The notes under the pieces are model-generated. The model was not told the origin of the DNA and did not search any database. It was given only the letters and a program-made list of their open reading frames with translations. DNA of 64,000 nt from CAZENU01 sp965222125 (GTDB lineage: Bacteria; Chloroflexota; Dehalococcoidia; Lucifugimonadales; CAZENU01): contig CBDCTC010000002.1 in the NCBI GenBank assembly GCA_965222125.1, positions 248,001 through 312,000 on the forward strand, written 5' to 3'. A program made the position numbers and the translations under genes. This document shows, piece after piece, positions 1 to 7,970 of the stretch (position 1 is its first letter; the number at the start of each line of letters is the position of its first letter).

Positions 1-872
1 CTGGCCTGAATCGAGTGCTCGTCTGTGACGGCCCAGTTGACGGCCACCTGGCAGGCCCGACGAGGGGCGATCCCCTGTGTCATCAGCCGTCCCGCGTAGA
101 TGAGAAGCCGGGTGCTCGCGCCCTCGGCCAGGCCGTGCTCCTTCAGGTTGCGCACCTTCTGACCGAGCTTGGCGAGCTGGCGGGCCGTGGCCTCGTCGAC
201 CCCCGCCTCGTGCTGGACGATCTGCGTCTCAATCTCCAGCGGGGGGGAGTTGAACTCGATGGCTACGAACCGCTGTCTCGTGCTGTGCTTCAGGTCCTTC
301 AGCGCGCTCTGGTAGCCGGGGTTGTACGACATCACCAGCAGGAAGCCGTCCGCCGCCTCGAGAAGCTCGCCGCGCTTCTCAATAGGCAGGATGCGCCGGT
401 GGTCGGTCAGCGGGTGGATCAGTACTGTGGTGTCCTTTCGCGCCTCCACGATCTCGTCCAGGTAGCAGATGCCGCCGGCCTTGACGGCTCTCGTGAGCGG
501 CCCGTCGACCCAGACCGTGCTCTCGCCCTCCAGCAGGAAGCGGCCAACCAGATCGCTGGCGGTCAGGTCCTCGTGACAGGCGATCGTAACCAGAGGAACG
601 TTGGCGCGATTCCGGCCGTCTTCGGAAGCGCCGTCCTGATCGGACCGATTCTTCACCTTCGTGAGGTAAGTTCCCAACCGATAGGACATGTACTCGACGA
701 ATCGCGTCTTGCCGACGCCCGTCGGCCCCTTGAACAGCACCGGGATCTTCTCCCGGTAGGCGGCCTCGAACAGCTCGATTTCGTCGCCGACCGGGACGTA
801 GAACGGCTCCTCGGTCATGAAGTATTCTTCGATTATGTAGCTGCGGTACAGCGTTTGAGTCGGGGTCGTCAT
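1..872 (-). CDS. MoxR/CbbQ-NorQ type AAA+ ATPase, C-terminus cut by window edge
   Basis: About 290 residues are visible and the frame is still open at base 1. Walker A GPTGVGKT lies at residues 49-56, Walker B ICYLDE at about 135-140, a sensor-like MSYNPGYQ at 181-188 and STRQRF, a likely arginine finger region, at 197-202. This layout matches the CbbQ/NirQ/NorQ branch of MoxR ATPases, which remodel a metalloenzyme together with a VWA-domain partner. The partner (CbbO/NorD type) would be expected just left of the window. The ATG at 872 follows the coaE stop by one base, so the two are probably co-transcribed. The substrate enzyme cannot be told from here. Confidence 0.85.
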   Translation of the reverse strand, partial: MTTPTQTLYRSYIIEEYFMTEEPFYVPVGDEIELFEAAYREKIPVLFKGPTGVGKTRFVEYMSYRLGTYLTKVKNRSDQDGASEDGRNRANVPLVTIACHEDLTASDLVGRFLLEGESTVWVDGPLTRAVKAGGICYLDEIVEARKDTTVLIHPLTDHRRILPIEKRGELLEAADGFLLVMSYNPGYQSALKDLKHSTRQRFVAIEFNSPPLEIETQIVQHEAGVDEATARQLAKLGQKVRNLKEHGLAEGASTRLLIYAGRLMTQGIAPRRACQVAVNWAVTDEHSIQA

Positions 873-873
873 G

Positions 874-1488
874 CTATTGGTCCTGGCTCCTGTCTTTCCG
901 CATCCTCTGGTTCCACAACTCTGTCACTCGCGTCCGTAATTCGTCGAGGCCGCCGCCATTGTCTATGACGGCATCGGCGCACGCAAGGCGCTCCTCCTCC
1001 GAAGCCTGCGCTTCGATTCTCGCCCTGACGGCGTCAGGAGCGAGACCGTCGCGTCGGCCGACTCGTCCGACGGCGCTATCGGTCTCCGCGACCGTGAGCC
1101 AGACCTCGTCGACGAGGTCGGTCCAGCCCGCCTCCAACAGCAGCGGCGCAACCAGAACGGCCGCCTCAACCCGGCCTTCACGCATGCCCTGTAACTTGCC
1201 GGCGACTGCGGCCCTTGCCCGCGGATGCACTATGTCTTGCAGCCGCTCCAAGGCAGCCCGGTCTTCGAATACGATATCAGCGAGTCGGCGTCGGTCCACG
1301 TGCCCCGACGCGGTGAGGATTCCATCGCCGAACTCGGCGATTACCGCCGACAACCCCTCCGTGCCCGGAGCGTAGGTGTCGTGGGCTACGAGATCGGCGT
1401 CGATCACCTCCGCGCCCAGCGCCTTCAGGAGCGTGGCGACCTCCGTTTTCCCCGTGCCGATACCGCCCGTGATCCCTATTACGCGCAT
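874..1488 (-). CDS. coaE: Dephospho-CoA kinase
   Basis: CoaE phosphorylates dephospho-CoA at the 3' hydroxyl, the last step of coenzyme A synthesis, in the cytoplasm. The 204-residue protein opens with MRVIGITGGIGTGKT, giving a P-loop at 8-15, followed by VIDADLVAHD near residue 33 and the VHPRAR segment typical of the family; the length is normal. The frame stays open upstream to about 2010, but that extension has no CoaE homology and crosses decayed sequence, so the ATG directly before the P-loop strand was chosen. The stop is one base before the downstream ATPase start. Confidence 0.93.
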   Translation of the reverse strand: MRVIGITGGIGTGKTEVATLLKALGAEVIDADLVAHDTYAPGTEGLSAVIAEFGDGILTASGHVDRRRLADIVFEDRAALERLQDIVHPRARAAVAGKLQGMREGRVEAAVLVAPLLLEAGWTDLVDEVWLTVAETDSAVGRVGRRDGLAPDAVRARIEAQASEEERLACADAVIDNGGGLDELRTRVTELWNQRMRKDRSQDQ

Positions 1489-1557
1489 ACACGATGGGCC
1501 GGTCGGCGGCCCGGACAACATTCTAGCAAACCCAGACGAGGAATCAACACAAAGCGC

Positions 1558-1944
1558 ATCTCGCAACGGCTCCGGCGGCTGGCTCAGTCCAAGCCAATCG
1601 GATCGTGGGTCTGGGAGTTGGGCATCTTCCTTATCCCCACACCGATCCAGGAGAGGAAGGGGATGCGACCATACCTCCCGACAATGATCCTCACCGTTGA
1701 CAGGGAAACCGGACTGATACCGGGTACGCAGGCTCTGGGAGCTGCTCCCTCGGTGACGGAGCGACAGGACCTTCTCGTCGAAATGCTGGAGACTGCTGAG
1801 ATGGCGCCATCGGAGATCGTAGTCGACACCGAGACGACGGCCCGCCTGATCGATTCGATCACCCAAATCCTCCACCTGACATTGTTGAGAGCTGTTTCGT
1901 GTGCTTTCAGGGGTGTCCGGGTGTCGACTTGGGGTGACGCATGA
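1558..1944 (+). pseudogene. Fragment of a DUF6930-like (SEC-C-associated) protein
   Basis: One plus-strand frame reads like a real protein for about 100 residues: WELGIFLIPTPIQ, then RPYLPTMILTVDRETG, then an alternating hydrophobic stretch ending SEIVVDTETTARLI. The RPYLP and D-x-E-TG pattern recalls a domain seen in SEC-C or pRiA4b-associated proteins that I know as DUF6930-like; the family name is from memory. No convincing start codon or ribosome site is visible, and the frame stops at 1944 shortly before the transposase gene. It is most likely a remnant of a larger gene damaged by mobile-element activity. The coaE leader overlaps it on the other strand. Confidence 0.4.
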
Positions 1945-1991
1945 CATGATCGGCATCGGACAGGGTCTCGGGTGCCGTCTTTGAGGGTATC

Positions 1992-2008
1992 GGCAGCGGT
2001 TCGCTGCC
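1992..2008. other. Small perfect hairpin GGCAGCG-GTT-CGCTGCC
   Basis: A seven-base-pair perfect stem with a three-base loop lies between the decayed fragment and the transposase gene. No U-run follows on either strand, so it is not a convincing terminator. It may belong to the end of the insertion sequence. Confidence 0.3.
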
Positions 2009-2069
2009 AATTGTGGCTGTTGTCAGGCCGAAGAAGGCATGGCCCGGCCTGGCAACTCGGCAGAGTCGC

Positions 2070-3690
2070 CTACAAACCGATGCTCCAGGCAGGGTCGCCT
2101 ATGCCCGATACGGCTCGGCAGCCAGCGCCAATATCCTCTGCCGCGCGCTGAGCAGCAACTCGTATGAGGGATGGCCACGGGCAAGACGGATGATCAACCT
2201 CCTGGCGTGACGCACCACACGGCCCGGTAGGGCGATCAGGGCGAAGCGCACCGCCTTGAGACGCTTGCCCACCCACTGTCCGCCCAACACCAGCCGCTTC
2301 ATGGCAGAGTTCAAGTTGAAGGCCAACACTGCTATCGCCCACCATGCTGCGTTGGCTCCGAACAGCCCCGACGGAAGCCTGCCCCCGGCAAGGTCACTCT
2401 TGAGGACGCCGTGGACCTCCTCGCCCTTGCCACATCTCTGCCTCGACCACCAGATCAACTCATCTCCCGCAATGCTCCGGTTGGTCACCACTCCGAAGAC
2501 CTTGTACCAGCCTCTGTTGGACAGCTCCATCGCGGGGAACGGAAGCTCCATCTGCCCCTCCATTCCCGGCAGAGGCTGTTCGATCAACCGCTCCCTGGTA
2601 GCTATGAACCGATACTCAGGGCTGTTTTTGGAGTGCCCTATCCAGTTGGGTACGAAGTTCACATCAGCCCACTGCTGACCCGTGTCCACACGATGCTCCC
2701 CAACCTTGCGGTACAGCGTCTGCCAGTCTTGCTCGGCGACCTCGGACACCGCACGGCGGAACTCTGTCGTCACGTCGACCCCAACCGCGAACTCAATCAC
2801 CCCGAACCGCTCGTCTCTACCCTCCGCGCAGTACCGCAGCAACTCCCGCTGGTACCCCGCCGTATCCGACCTCAGCATCACCTTCTCCACCCCCGCAGGC
2901 AGACGGCCCAGCCCTTCAATCAACACTCGCAACTGCTGATGGCCCGCCGGTACATTGCCGTCCCGAAACTCAGAATGCACAATCTGGTCGGCCTCTGCCC
3001 AGTAGGTGGTCAGCGGCTGGTAGGCCCTGTACCTCTTGTAGCTGTGGAGCGCCTCCTGCTTGTGTGTCTCCACCAGACAGGCGTCCATGTCCAGTGTGGC
3101 CTCGGTCTGAGGCGAACGGCTCTGCACGAAGCCCGCCAGGTCGGCGTTCACCTTCCCCAGACCCTGCATAGCTCCATTGGGAGCAGGTATGAATGCTCTG
3201 TGAGCTTCCCGCATCGCCTCCTCGCCCGCGTCATGGAACCTCTCCAGATACCGGAACACCGCAGACTCCGACGGCACGCTCCGAAGACGCTCGACTCGCC
3301 ATCTCGCCTTCAGCGCCCTGCGCTCCCTACTACCCATCCCCCAGGTCTCGGCATGGCGAAGTACCCTGCACAAACCTGCGTCCTTCTCCAGAACCTCCAG
3401 GTCCATCACCGACTCACCGCCTGCCAAGTTCAGCAGTATCAGCGACGTGATTATCTGGCTGTCCGTCCAGCCCTGACCACACTCCCGCAGTCTCACGTGG
3501 CGTTCCAGCGACGACCTCAAACCCGCTGCGTCCATCAACTCCACGTACGTCATCAGCCCGGACAGTCCCGTCATACCTGTCGAGCCCTTCTCCTGCTCGT
3601 ACTGGAATGCCAGTAAGCCTTGCTTCATAATAGATGCACCTCGTTGGTGATCGGTTCGTTTGCTCAACAACCATCTTAGCCCGCATCGCG
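2070..3690 (-). mobile_element. IS1380-type insertion sequence (ends approximate)
   Basis: The element is defined by its intact transposase gene; about 1.6 kb is the usual size for IS1380-family elements. I searched both flanks by eye for terminal inverted repeats and found no pair good enough to fix the ends, so the coordinates are approximate. An inverted repeat acctcgttgg/ccaacgaggt (3638-3647 and 3699-3708) lies upstream of the transposase start and may be part of its promoter or right end. Both flanks hold decayed gene fragments, which fits repeated insertion here. Confidence 0.5.
2099..3628 (-). CDS. IS1380-family DDE transposase
   Basis: The 509-residue protein matches the IS1380 transposase pattern: an N-terminal region with SGLMTYVELMDAAGL and the WTDSQIITSLILLNLAGG segment, then catalytic-core candidates in TLDMDACLVETHK (first Asp), VMLRSDTAGYQ (second Asp) and GKGEEVHGVLKSD (Glu), and an arginine-rich C-terminus. 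No stops or frameshifts interrupt it, so the copy is likely recent or still active. The ATG at 3628 is preceded by GAGGTG eight bases upstream; an upstream in-frame start at 3670 lacks a ribosome site. Confidence 0.88.
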   Translation of the reverse strand: MKQGLLAFQYEQEKGSTGMTGLSGLMTYVELMDAAGLRSSLERHVRLRECGQGWTDSQIITSLILLNLAGGESVMDLEVLEKDAGLCRVLRHAETWGMGSRERRALKARWRVERLRSVPSESAVFRYLERFHDAGEEAMREAHRAFIPAPNGAMQGLGKVNADLAGFVQSRSPQTEATLDMDACLVETHKQEALHSYKRYRAYQPLTTYWAEADQIVHSEFRDGNVPAGHQQLRVLIEGLGRLPAGVEKVMLRSDTAGYQRELLRYCAEGRDERFGVIEFAVGVDVTTEFRRAVSEVAEQDWQTLYRKVGEHRVDTGQQWADVNFVPNWIGHSKNSPEYRFIATRERLIEQPLPGMEGQMELPFPAMELSNRGWYKVFGVVTNRSIAGDELIWWSRQRCGKGEEVHGVLKSDLAGGRLPSGLFGANAAWWAIAVLAFNLNSAMKRLVLGGQWVGKRLKAVRFALIALPGRVVRHARRLIIRLARGHPSYELLLSARQRILALAAEPYRA

Positions 3691-3720
3691 TCGGGCTCCA
3701 ACGAGGTCTTCCTCTTATCT

Positions 3721-3739
3721 AGGTGGGGAATCCAGGATC
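3721..3739. repeat. Dispersed 19-base sequence, copy 1
   Basis: aggtggggaatccaggatc matches 41711-41729 at 18 of 19 positions. It lies in the scar beside the IS1380-type element. Confidence 0.6.
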
Positions 3740-3835
3740 ACCGGTCCCCTTGGCATCAGGCTCTCTACCGGCACAACGGCAGCTCTGGACGAGGCGAAAG
3801 AAAACCTGATGACCTTCATAGACTGAAGCTTGAGT

Positions 3836-3863
3836 CCACCTTCCCGCCTTCGCGGGAAGGTGG
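3836..3863. repeat. REP-like hairpin, 12-bp perfect stem
   Basis: CCACCTTCCCGC and GCGGGAAGGTGG form a perfect 12-bp stem around a CTTC loop. The core TTCCCGC/GCGGGAA is the same palindrome that builds the tandem array at 30759-31065, so this is a dispersed member of that repeat family with an extended stem. Confidence 0.7.
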
Positions 3864-4012
3864 AGGTGGGGATTTGGGTACAACGAACTGCGGAGTCAGG
3901 GCACTGGAGTCACTGTTGACGATACTGGTCTTGGGATGGCCGCCTCTTCAGCGTCCTGCCCTGTGACTCGGCTGTCTTCGGGCACAGGTACCTTTTATAG
4001 TGCACGGCGGCC

Positions 4013-4100
4013 CTACGCGGAGCTGACGACGGTCTCCTCGACGAACGAATCGATGAACGCCCTGCGCTCCGCCGACTCACCCTGGCTCAGCAACTTATGC
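4013..4100 (-). pseudogene. Possible C-terminal remnant of a serine recombinase
   Basis: The minus strand encodes LSQGESAERRAFIDSFVEE followed by a valine-rich end and a TAG stop at 4013. Large serine recombinases often carry a comparable segment (an E-R-K/R-x-F-hydrophobic-x-S-F-V motif) near their C-terminus. The piece is under 30 codons with no upstream part, so the call rests on one motif and is weak. Confidence 0.25.
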
Positions 4101-4108
4101 CAAGCAGC

Positions 4109-4762
4109 TCATGCCAGCCGCGTGCCTGAGGCGGCGGGGTCTACGTCCATCTCGCACACATGCCGCACAAACTCGCCCGGACGCGCGAGCCGCAGCGTCC
4201 ACTCTGCGAACTTCTCGAGGTGCGCGCGAAGAATATCCCTGGTCTCCCGGTCGATCAGGTTTCCTCGAGAGTCGAACCGAGGAGGCGCGAACGACTGAAC
4301 CAGCACTCCGGGCTTGACCATTACCAATGAGCCGGTCTCCGCCAGAGATTCCTGAAGCTGCATCTGGGCCCGCGCAGTCCCCGCTCGCCCACCTGCACCA
4401 ATGATTGTCGCAGGCTTGCCCATCAGCGAACCCTGATCGCGGTCACGAGAAGCCCAATCGACGACATTCTTAAGCGCCCCGGAGGTGCCCCAGTTGTACT
4501 CGGGCGTCGCGAAGATCACTCCGTCGGCATCCCTTATGGCTGCCTTGAGCGCCGCCACCGGAGCGGGATCGCCCTCGGCCTCGATGTCTCCGTTGTAGAA
4601 GGGAAGGTCTGCTATGTTGAAGATAGATATCTCCATTCCGGCAGGCGCGACCTCCTGTCCGGCCCGCAGAAGACCGGTATTCGTCGACGCCCTACGAAGG
4701 CTGCCGGACATCGCCAAGACCTTTACCTGCCCGGAGTCGCCGTGATCCAGATGGCTGTTCAT
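4109..4762 (-). CDS. NADPH-dependent FMN reductase (flavodoxin fold)
   Basis: This 217-residue protein should bind FMN and reduce it, quinones or similar acceptors with NAD(P)H. The FMN-phosphate loop GSLRRASTN is at residues 20-28 and the flavin-ring loop PEYNWGTSG at 87-95, both signatures of the NADPH_dep_FMN_red family (ArsH/YieF/ChrR relatives). The start at 4762 has AGGAG seven bases upstream; an earlier ATG at 4786 does not. It is the last gene of a leftward operon after an NmrA-like gene and a marR gene, a context suggesting response to an electrophile or redox-active compound. The substrate is not deducible. Confidence 0.88.
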   Translation of the reverse strand: MNSHLDHGDSGQVKVLAMSGSLRRASTNTGLLRAGQEVAPAGMEISIFNIADLPFYNGDIEAEGDPAPVAALKAAIRDADGVIFATPEYNWGTSGALKNVVDWASRDRDQGSLMGKPATIIGAGGRAGTARAQMQLQESLAETGSLVMVKPGVLVQSFAPPRFDSRGNLIDRETRDILRAHLEKFAEWTLRLARPGEFVRHVCEMDVDPAASGTRLA

Positions 4763-4829
4763 TTCGCTTCTCCTCTTCCCGCTCATGATGCGTCGTTAAG
4801 ACGACCTCCTCCAGCCTCGTTTCGTCTAC

Positions 4830-5291
4830 TCACCGCGAGACAGTACGCCTGGCTTGCCGACCCGCCAGGTTCTTGTGGATTCTCGAGAGTAAGCTGTGGA
4901 GCAGGTCTCTCGCGCAGTCATCGAAGCCAGCCAGCATGTCGCGCTCCAACTGGCTCCACTGTTCCTCCACCTCTGCGCGCCGTTCTCGTCCCTCGTCCGT
5001 GGGGAACACCCTGGAAACTCGCTGGTCGTCTGCGTCCGATACCCGACGCACCAGGCCCTTGCGCTCCAGCCGCCGCAAGGCGTTCGTCACGGTGGCGGGC
5101 TGTACAGCTAGGTGTTCACCGAGCTCGGTCTGAGTGACCCCTTCCTTTTCCCAGAGGGCGCACAGCACCATCTCTTGACCGACGTGAAGACCAATCTCGC
5201 TCAGCAAGTCTTCGGCGCGTTGCCGGTGAAGCTTACAAACCTGGGCCAGCAGGTAGCTCAGTGTCTCGGGCAGCGGCTGGAGGTTAGCCAT
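4830..5291 (-). CDS. MarR-family transcriptional regulator
   Basis: A 153-residue winged-helix regulator. The recognition region GVTQTELGEHLAVQPATVTN (about 51-70) is followed by the wing RRVSDADDQR (82-91), whose Asp and Arg are typical of MarR proteins. The start at 5291 has a strong AGGAGG five bases upstream; an alternative ATG at 5318 would overlap the upstream stop as ATGA but has no ribosome site. It lies between the NmrA-like gene and the FMN reductase gene and probably represses its own operon through the inverted repeat at 6231-6261. The ligand is unknown. Confidence 0.9.
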   Translation of the reverse strand: MANLQPLPETLSYLLAQVCKLHRQRAEDLLSEIGLHVGQEMVLCALWEKEGVTQTELGEHLAVQPATVTNALRRLERKGLVRRVSDADDQRVSRVFPTDEGRERRAEVEEQWSQLERDMLAGFDDCARDLLHSLLSRIHKNLAGRQARRTVSR

Positions 5292-5314
5292 CTCTTCCTC
5301 CTGAGATGCGCCGT

Positions 5315-6214
5315 TCATGCCGCGGCGGGCGCTTCCACTCCTTCGGCGTCGAGGACGCTCCAGTCCTGGACCGCTACCCACTGCTCGAACGTGCGCCAGC
5401 CCGTCTCGGGGTAATCTCGGCGCAGCGCGGCGATGTCGGCACTGTATCCGACATCATCGAACCACTCGTACATGCGGGCCACGTCCTCGCTCATCTCATA
5501 GGCCTTTGCGATCGGTATCTGAGCGTAGTCGATGGCACGCCCGGCGGCATTGGATATTATCTCAGCCGCCCGCCTGCCACTGAGCTCATCCGACGCGATA
5601 TCGATTCGCCGACCCAGGAACCGGGACGGGTTTTCGAGTACCAAGGCGACGAAGGAGGCGATGTCACCGACCGAGATCTGCTGGAGCGGCCGGTCGGGTG
5701 GCATCGGAAGCGCCAGGGTTCCCTGGACCAGCCCCGGCAACGTCCAGGGGCTGATCAGGTTCTCGCAAAAGAATACCGGCGCGACGATGGTGTACGGTAT
5801 TCCGAGCGACTCGATGCGCTGCTCGATCCGGTACTTGCTCTCGAAGTGGGGGATCCCTGTTGACCTGTCGGCGCTGCCGACGGACGAGAATACAAGATGT
5901 CCGGCGCCTGCGGCCCTGATGGCATCGGCAATCTTTTCACCTTGACGCACCTCGGCCTCGATCCCCGATTCGAAGAACGAGGTCATGGCGTACGCGGAGT
6001 CCATGCCCTGGGCGGCCCGAATCACCGACTCGAGGTCCTCGTTGTCGCCCACCGCCAATTCGGCGCCCAGTTCCTGGAGCTGCCGGGCGGCAGGGGACGC
6101 ATCACTACGGGTGAATGCGCGCACCACATGGCCTCTGCTAAGAAGCACTCGCGCTACCGAACCACCTTGCTGTCCAGTTGCGCCTATGACAAGAACATTG
6201 AGCCGTTCAGACAT
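5315..6214 (-). CDS. NmrA-like NAD(P)-binding protein
   Basis: A 299-residue Rossmann-fold protein of the atypical short-chain dehydrogenase (NmrA/HSCARG/QOR2-like) group. The dinucleotide motif GATGQQGG is at 11-18, followed by the acidic region VGDNEDLESV and the FSSVGSADRSTGIPHFESK segment where NmrA proteins have a SxGxA...H..SK pattern. Such proteins act as redox sensors or quinone reductases; which applies here is open. The start at 6214 has GGAGGA four bases upstream. First gene of the operon with marR and the FMN reductase gene. Confidence 0.85.
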   Translation of the reverse strand: MSERLNVLVIGATGQQGGSVARVLLSRGHVVRAFTRSDASPAARQLQELGAELAVGDNEDLESVIRAAQGMDSAYAMTSFFESGIEAEVRQGEKIADAIRAAGAGHLVFSSVGSADRSTGIPHFESKYRIEQRIESLGIPYTIVAPVFFCENLISPWTLPGLVQGTLALPMPPDRPLQQISVGDIASFVALVLENPSRFLGRRIDIASDELSGRRAAEIISNAAGRAIDYAQIPIAKAYEMSEDVARMYEWFDDVGYSADIAALRRDYPETGWRTFEQWVAVQDWSVLDAEGVEAPAAA

Positions 6215-6230
6215 ACTTTCCTCCAAGCCA

Positions 6231-6261
6231 TTAGTTAGCCGCCTAATAGTCAGCTAGCTAA
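6231..6261 (-). promoter_or_regulatory. Candidate MarR operator
   Basis: On the minus strand TTAGCTAGC and GCTAACTAA form an inverted repeat with one mismatch and a 13-base spacer. It starts one base after the predicted -10 box and covers the likely transcription start, the place where an autorepressor would block transcription. Binding by the MarR protein encoded in this operon is inferred. Confidence 0.55.
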
Positions 6262-6291
6262 ACAATAGCCCGCATCATGTCACCATGTCAA
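6262..6291 (-). promoter_or_regulatory. Promoter of the NmrA-marR-FMN reductase operon
   Basis: On the minus strand, TTGACA (6286-6291), an 18-base spacer and TATTGT (6262-6267) make a near-consensus sigma-70 promoter about 50 bases before the first start codon. Confidence 0.65.
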
Positions 6292-6519
6292 CCCATGCCC
6301 CTACATCCCAGGCTGCCCCGCACTGCCGCACACAGCCCGATCACCCCGAGTATCCGATGCTTCATCGGCGCGTATCGAACGCAGGCGATGCGCCATCCGC
6401 GACACTCTTCCAACCCGTCACACCGCACTTGTCGCCGGGGCCTGTCTGCCGCGGCCGGCACAGCGGGCACTTGGGGTAATCGGTTGTGTGGAGAAGGACT
6501 GCGGGAGCACCCTCTGAGA

Positions 6520-6525
6520 TATAAT
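6520..6525 (+). promoter_or_regulatory. Candidate -10 box for selA
   Basis: A perfect TATAAT lies about 30 bases before the preferred GTG start of selA. It overlaps an in-frame ATG at 6524, which argues against that ATG being the real start. No good -35 box is visible at the right distance. Confidence 0.4.
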
Positions 6526-6553
6526 GCGCCCGGATGGGAACAGGGGAAGCGCG

Positions 6554-7930
6554 GTGACACCACAGCTTAGAGACCTGCCAAGCGTCCAGCGCGTCTTGTC
6601 GGAAGACCGCGTGCAGCGGCTCGTCGAGCTCTACTCCCACGACGCGGTCGTCGAGCTCGTGCGGTCGGAACTGGACGCCGCACGGCAGGCGGTGCGCGCA
6701 GGCGACGAGGCGCCCGCGGTAGACGAGGTCGCCGCGTCGGTCGAGGACCGCGCGGCGGCGAGCTGGCGGGCCTGGCCGAACCACGTCGTCAACGCGACGG
6801 GGGTGATACTGCACACCAACCTGGGCCGCGCTCCGCTGAGCAAGGAGTCGTTGGCCGCCGTCGAGCGCGCCGGAAGGGGCTACGGCGATCTGGAGCTCGA
6901 CCTCGACACCGGCCGGCGGGGGTCGCGTCAGGCCCGCGTATCCGCGCTCGTCCGCCAGATCACCGGCGCCGAGGCGGCGATGGTCGTCAACAACAACGCG
7001 TCCGCGCTGCTACTGGGGCTCGCGGCGGTGGCCGCGGGCAAAGAGGTCATCGTATCCCGGGGCGAGGCTATCGAGATCGGCGGCGGATTTCGCATCCCGG
7101 ACGTGCTGCGGCAGAGCGGCGCGGAGCTCGTGGAGGTCGGCACGACGAACCGGACCTACGTGCGAGACTTCGAAGCCGCCATCACCGACCGCACCGGCGC
7201 CATCCTGTCGGCCCACGCCAGCAACTTCAAGATCGCGGGCTTCACCGCGGCGCCCGAGCTGTCGGAGCTCGTGGCGCTGGGAAGCCAGCGCGGCGTCCCG
7301 GTGCTGCACGACCTGGGCAGCGGCTGTCTGCTGGACACGACCCGGTTCGGGCTGGCCCACGAGCCGATGCCGCAGGAGAGCGTGGCAGCCGGCGTGCCGC
7401 TGGCGTTCTTTTCTGGCGACAAGCTGCTCGGCGGGCCGCAGGCCGGAATCATCGCGGGCGACGCGGAGCTGGTCGCCCTGGTATCCAAACACCCGCTGGC
7501 TCGCGCGGTCCGCATCGACAAGCTGAGCATAGCCGCGCTCACGACCACTCTCGTGCACTACGTAAAGGAAGAGGCGACGGAGAAGGTTCCAGTGTGGCGT
7601 ATGCTGTCGGCGTCCGCCGAGTCGCTGGAGACCAGGGCTAGGCGGTGGGCCGAGACGCTGGGCGCCGGATGCTCCGTCGCTCCCGGCCGATCCGCCATAG
7701 GCGGAGGCAGCCTGCCGGACGAGACCCTGCCCACGAGCCTGGTGCGCCTCGACGCGGGAGGCGCGTCGGGAGGCGCGACCGGTCTCGCCGCCGCGCTGAG
7801 GGCCGCCGCCCCGCCGGTCGTAGCCCGCATCGAGGACGACGCGGTCGTTCTCGACCCGCGAACCGTCCTGCCGGACGAAGAGGAGGCGCTGTTGGGCGCC
7901 GTCGTCTGGGCGATGAAGAACGCGGCGTAG
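6554..7930 (+). CDS. selA: L-seryl-tRNA(Sec) selenium transferase
   Basis: SelA is a PLP enzyme that turns seryl-tRNA(Sec) into selenocysteinyl-tRNA(Sec) with selenophosphate. The 458-residue protein shows the family opening (LRDLPSVQRVL), the NATGVILHTNLGRAPLS segment and the PLP lysine in FFSGDKLLGGPQAG at K290. The GTG at 6554 is chosen because AGGGGA precedes it and a TATAAT box overlaps the earlier ATG at 6524. Its presence implies that the organism makes selenoproteins; selB, selD and tRNA-Sec are not in the window. The rarA gene follows after 40 bases. Confidence 0.92.
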   Translation: MTPQLRDLPSVQRVLSEDRVQRLVELYSHDAVVELVRSELDAARQAVRAGDEAPAVDEVAASVEDRAAASWRAWPNHVVNATGVILHTNLGRAPLSKESLAAVERAGRGYGDLELDLDTGRRGSRQARVSALVRQITGAEAAMVVNNNASALLLGLAAVAAGKEVIVSRGEAIEIGGGFRIPDVLRQSGAELVEVGTTNRTYVRDFEAAITDRTGAILSAHASNFKIAGFTAAPELSELVALGSQRGVPVLHDLGSGCLLDTTRFGLAHEPMPQESVAAGVPLAFFSGDKLLGGPQAGIIAGDAELVALVSKHPLARAVRIDKLSIAALTTTLVHYVKEEATEKVPVWRMLSASAESLETRARRWAETLGAGCSVAPGRSAIGGGSLPDETLPTSLVRLDAGGASGGATGLAAALRAAAPPVVARIEDDAVVLDPRTVLPDEEEALLGAVVWAMKNAA

Positions 7931-7970
7931 GGAAGCTGCCAGCGCCCGCCGCGCACTCCGGGGTGAACCC

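Larger units (their letters stand above)
3671..4108. other. Gene-poor scar right of the insertion sequence
   Basis: No intact gene is visible. The stretch holds the copy of a dispersed 19-base sequence (3721-3739), a perfect 12-bp REP-like hairpin (3836-3863) and a short minus-strand remnant of a possible recombinase (4013-4100). Confidence 0.6.

Noticed and set aside
15..968. Plus-strand open frame at the left edge
   Set aside because: The minus strand here encodes a clear MoxR/CbbQ ATPase with Walker motifs.
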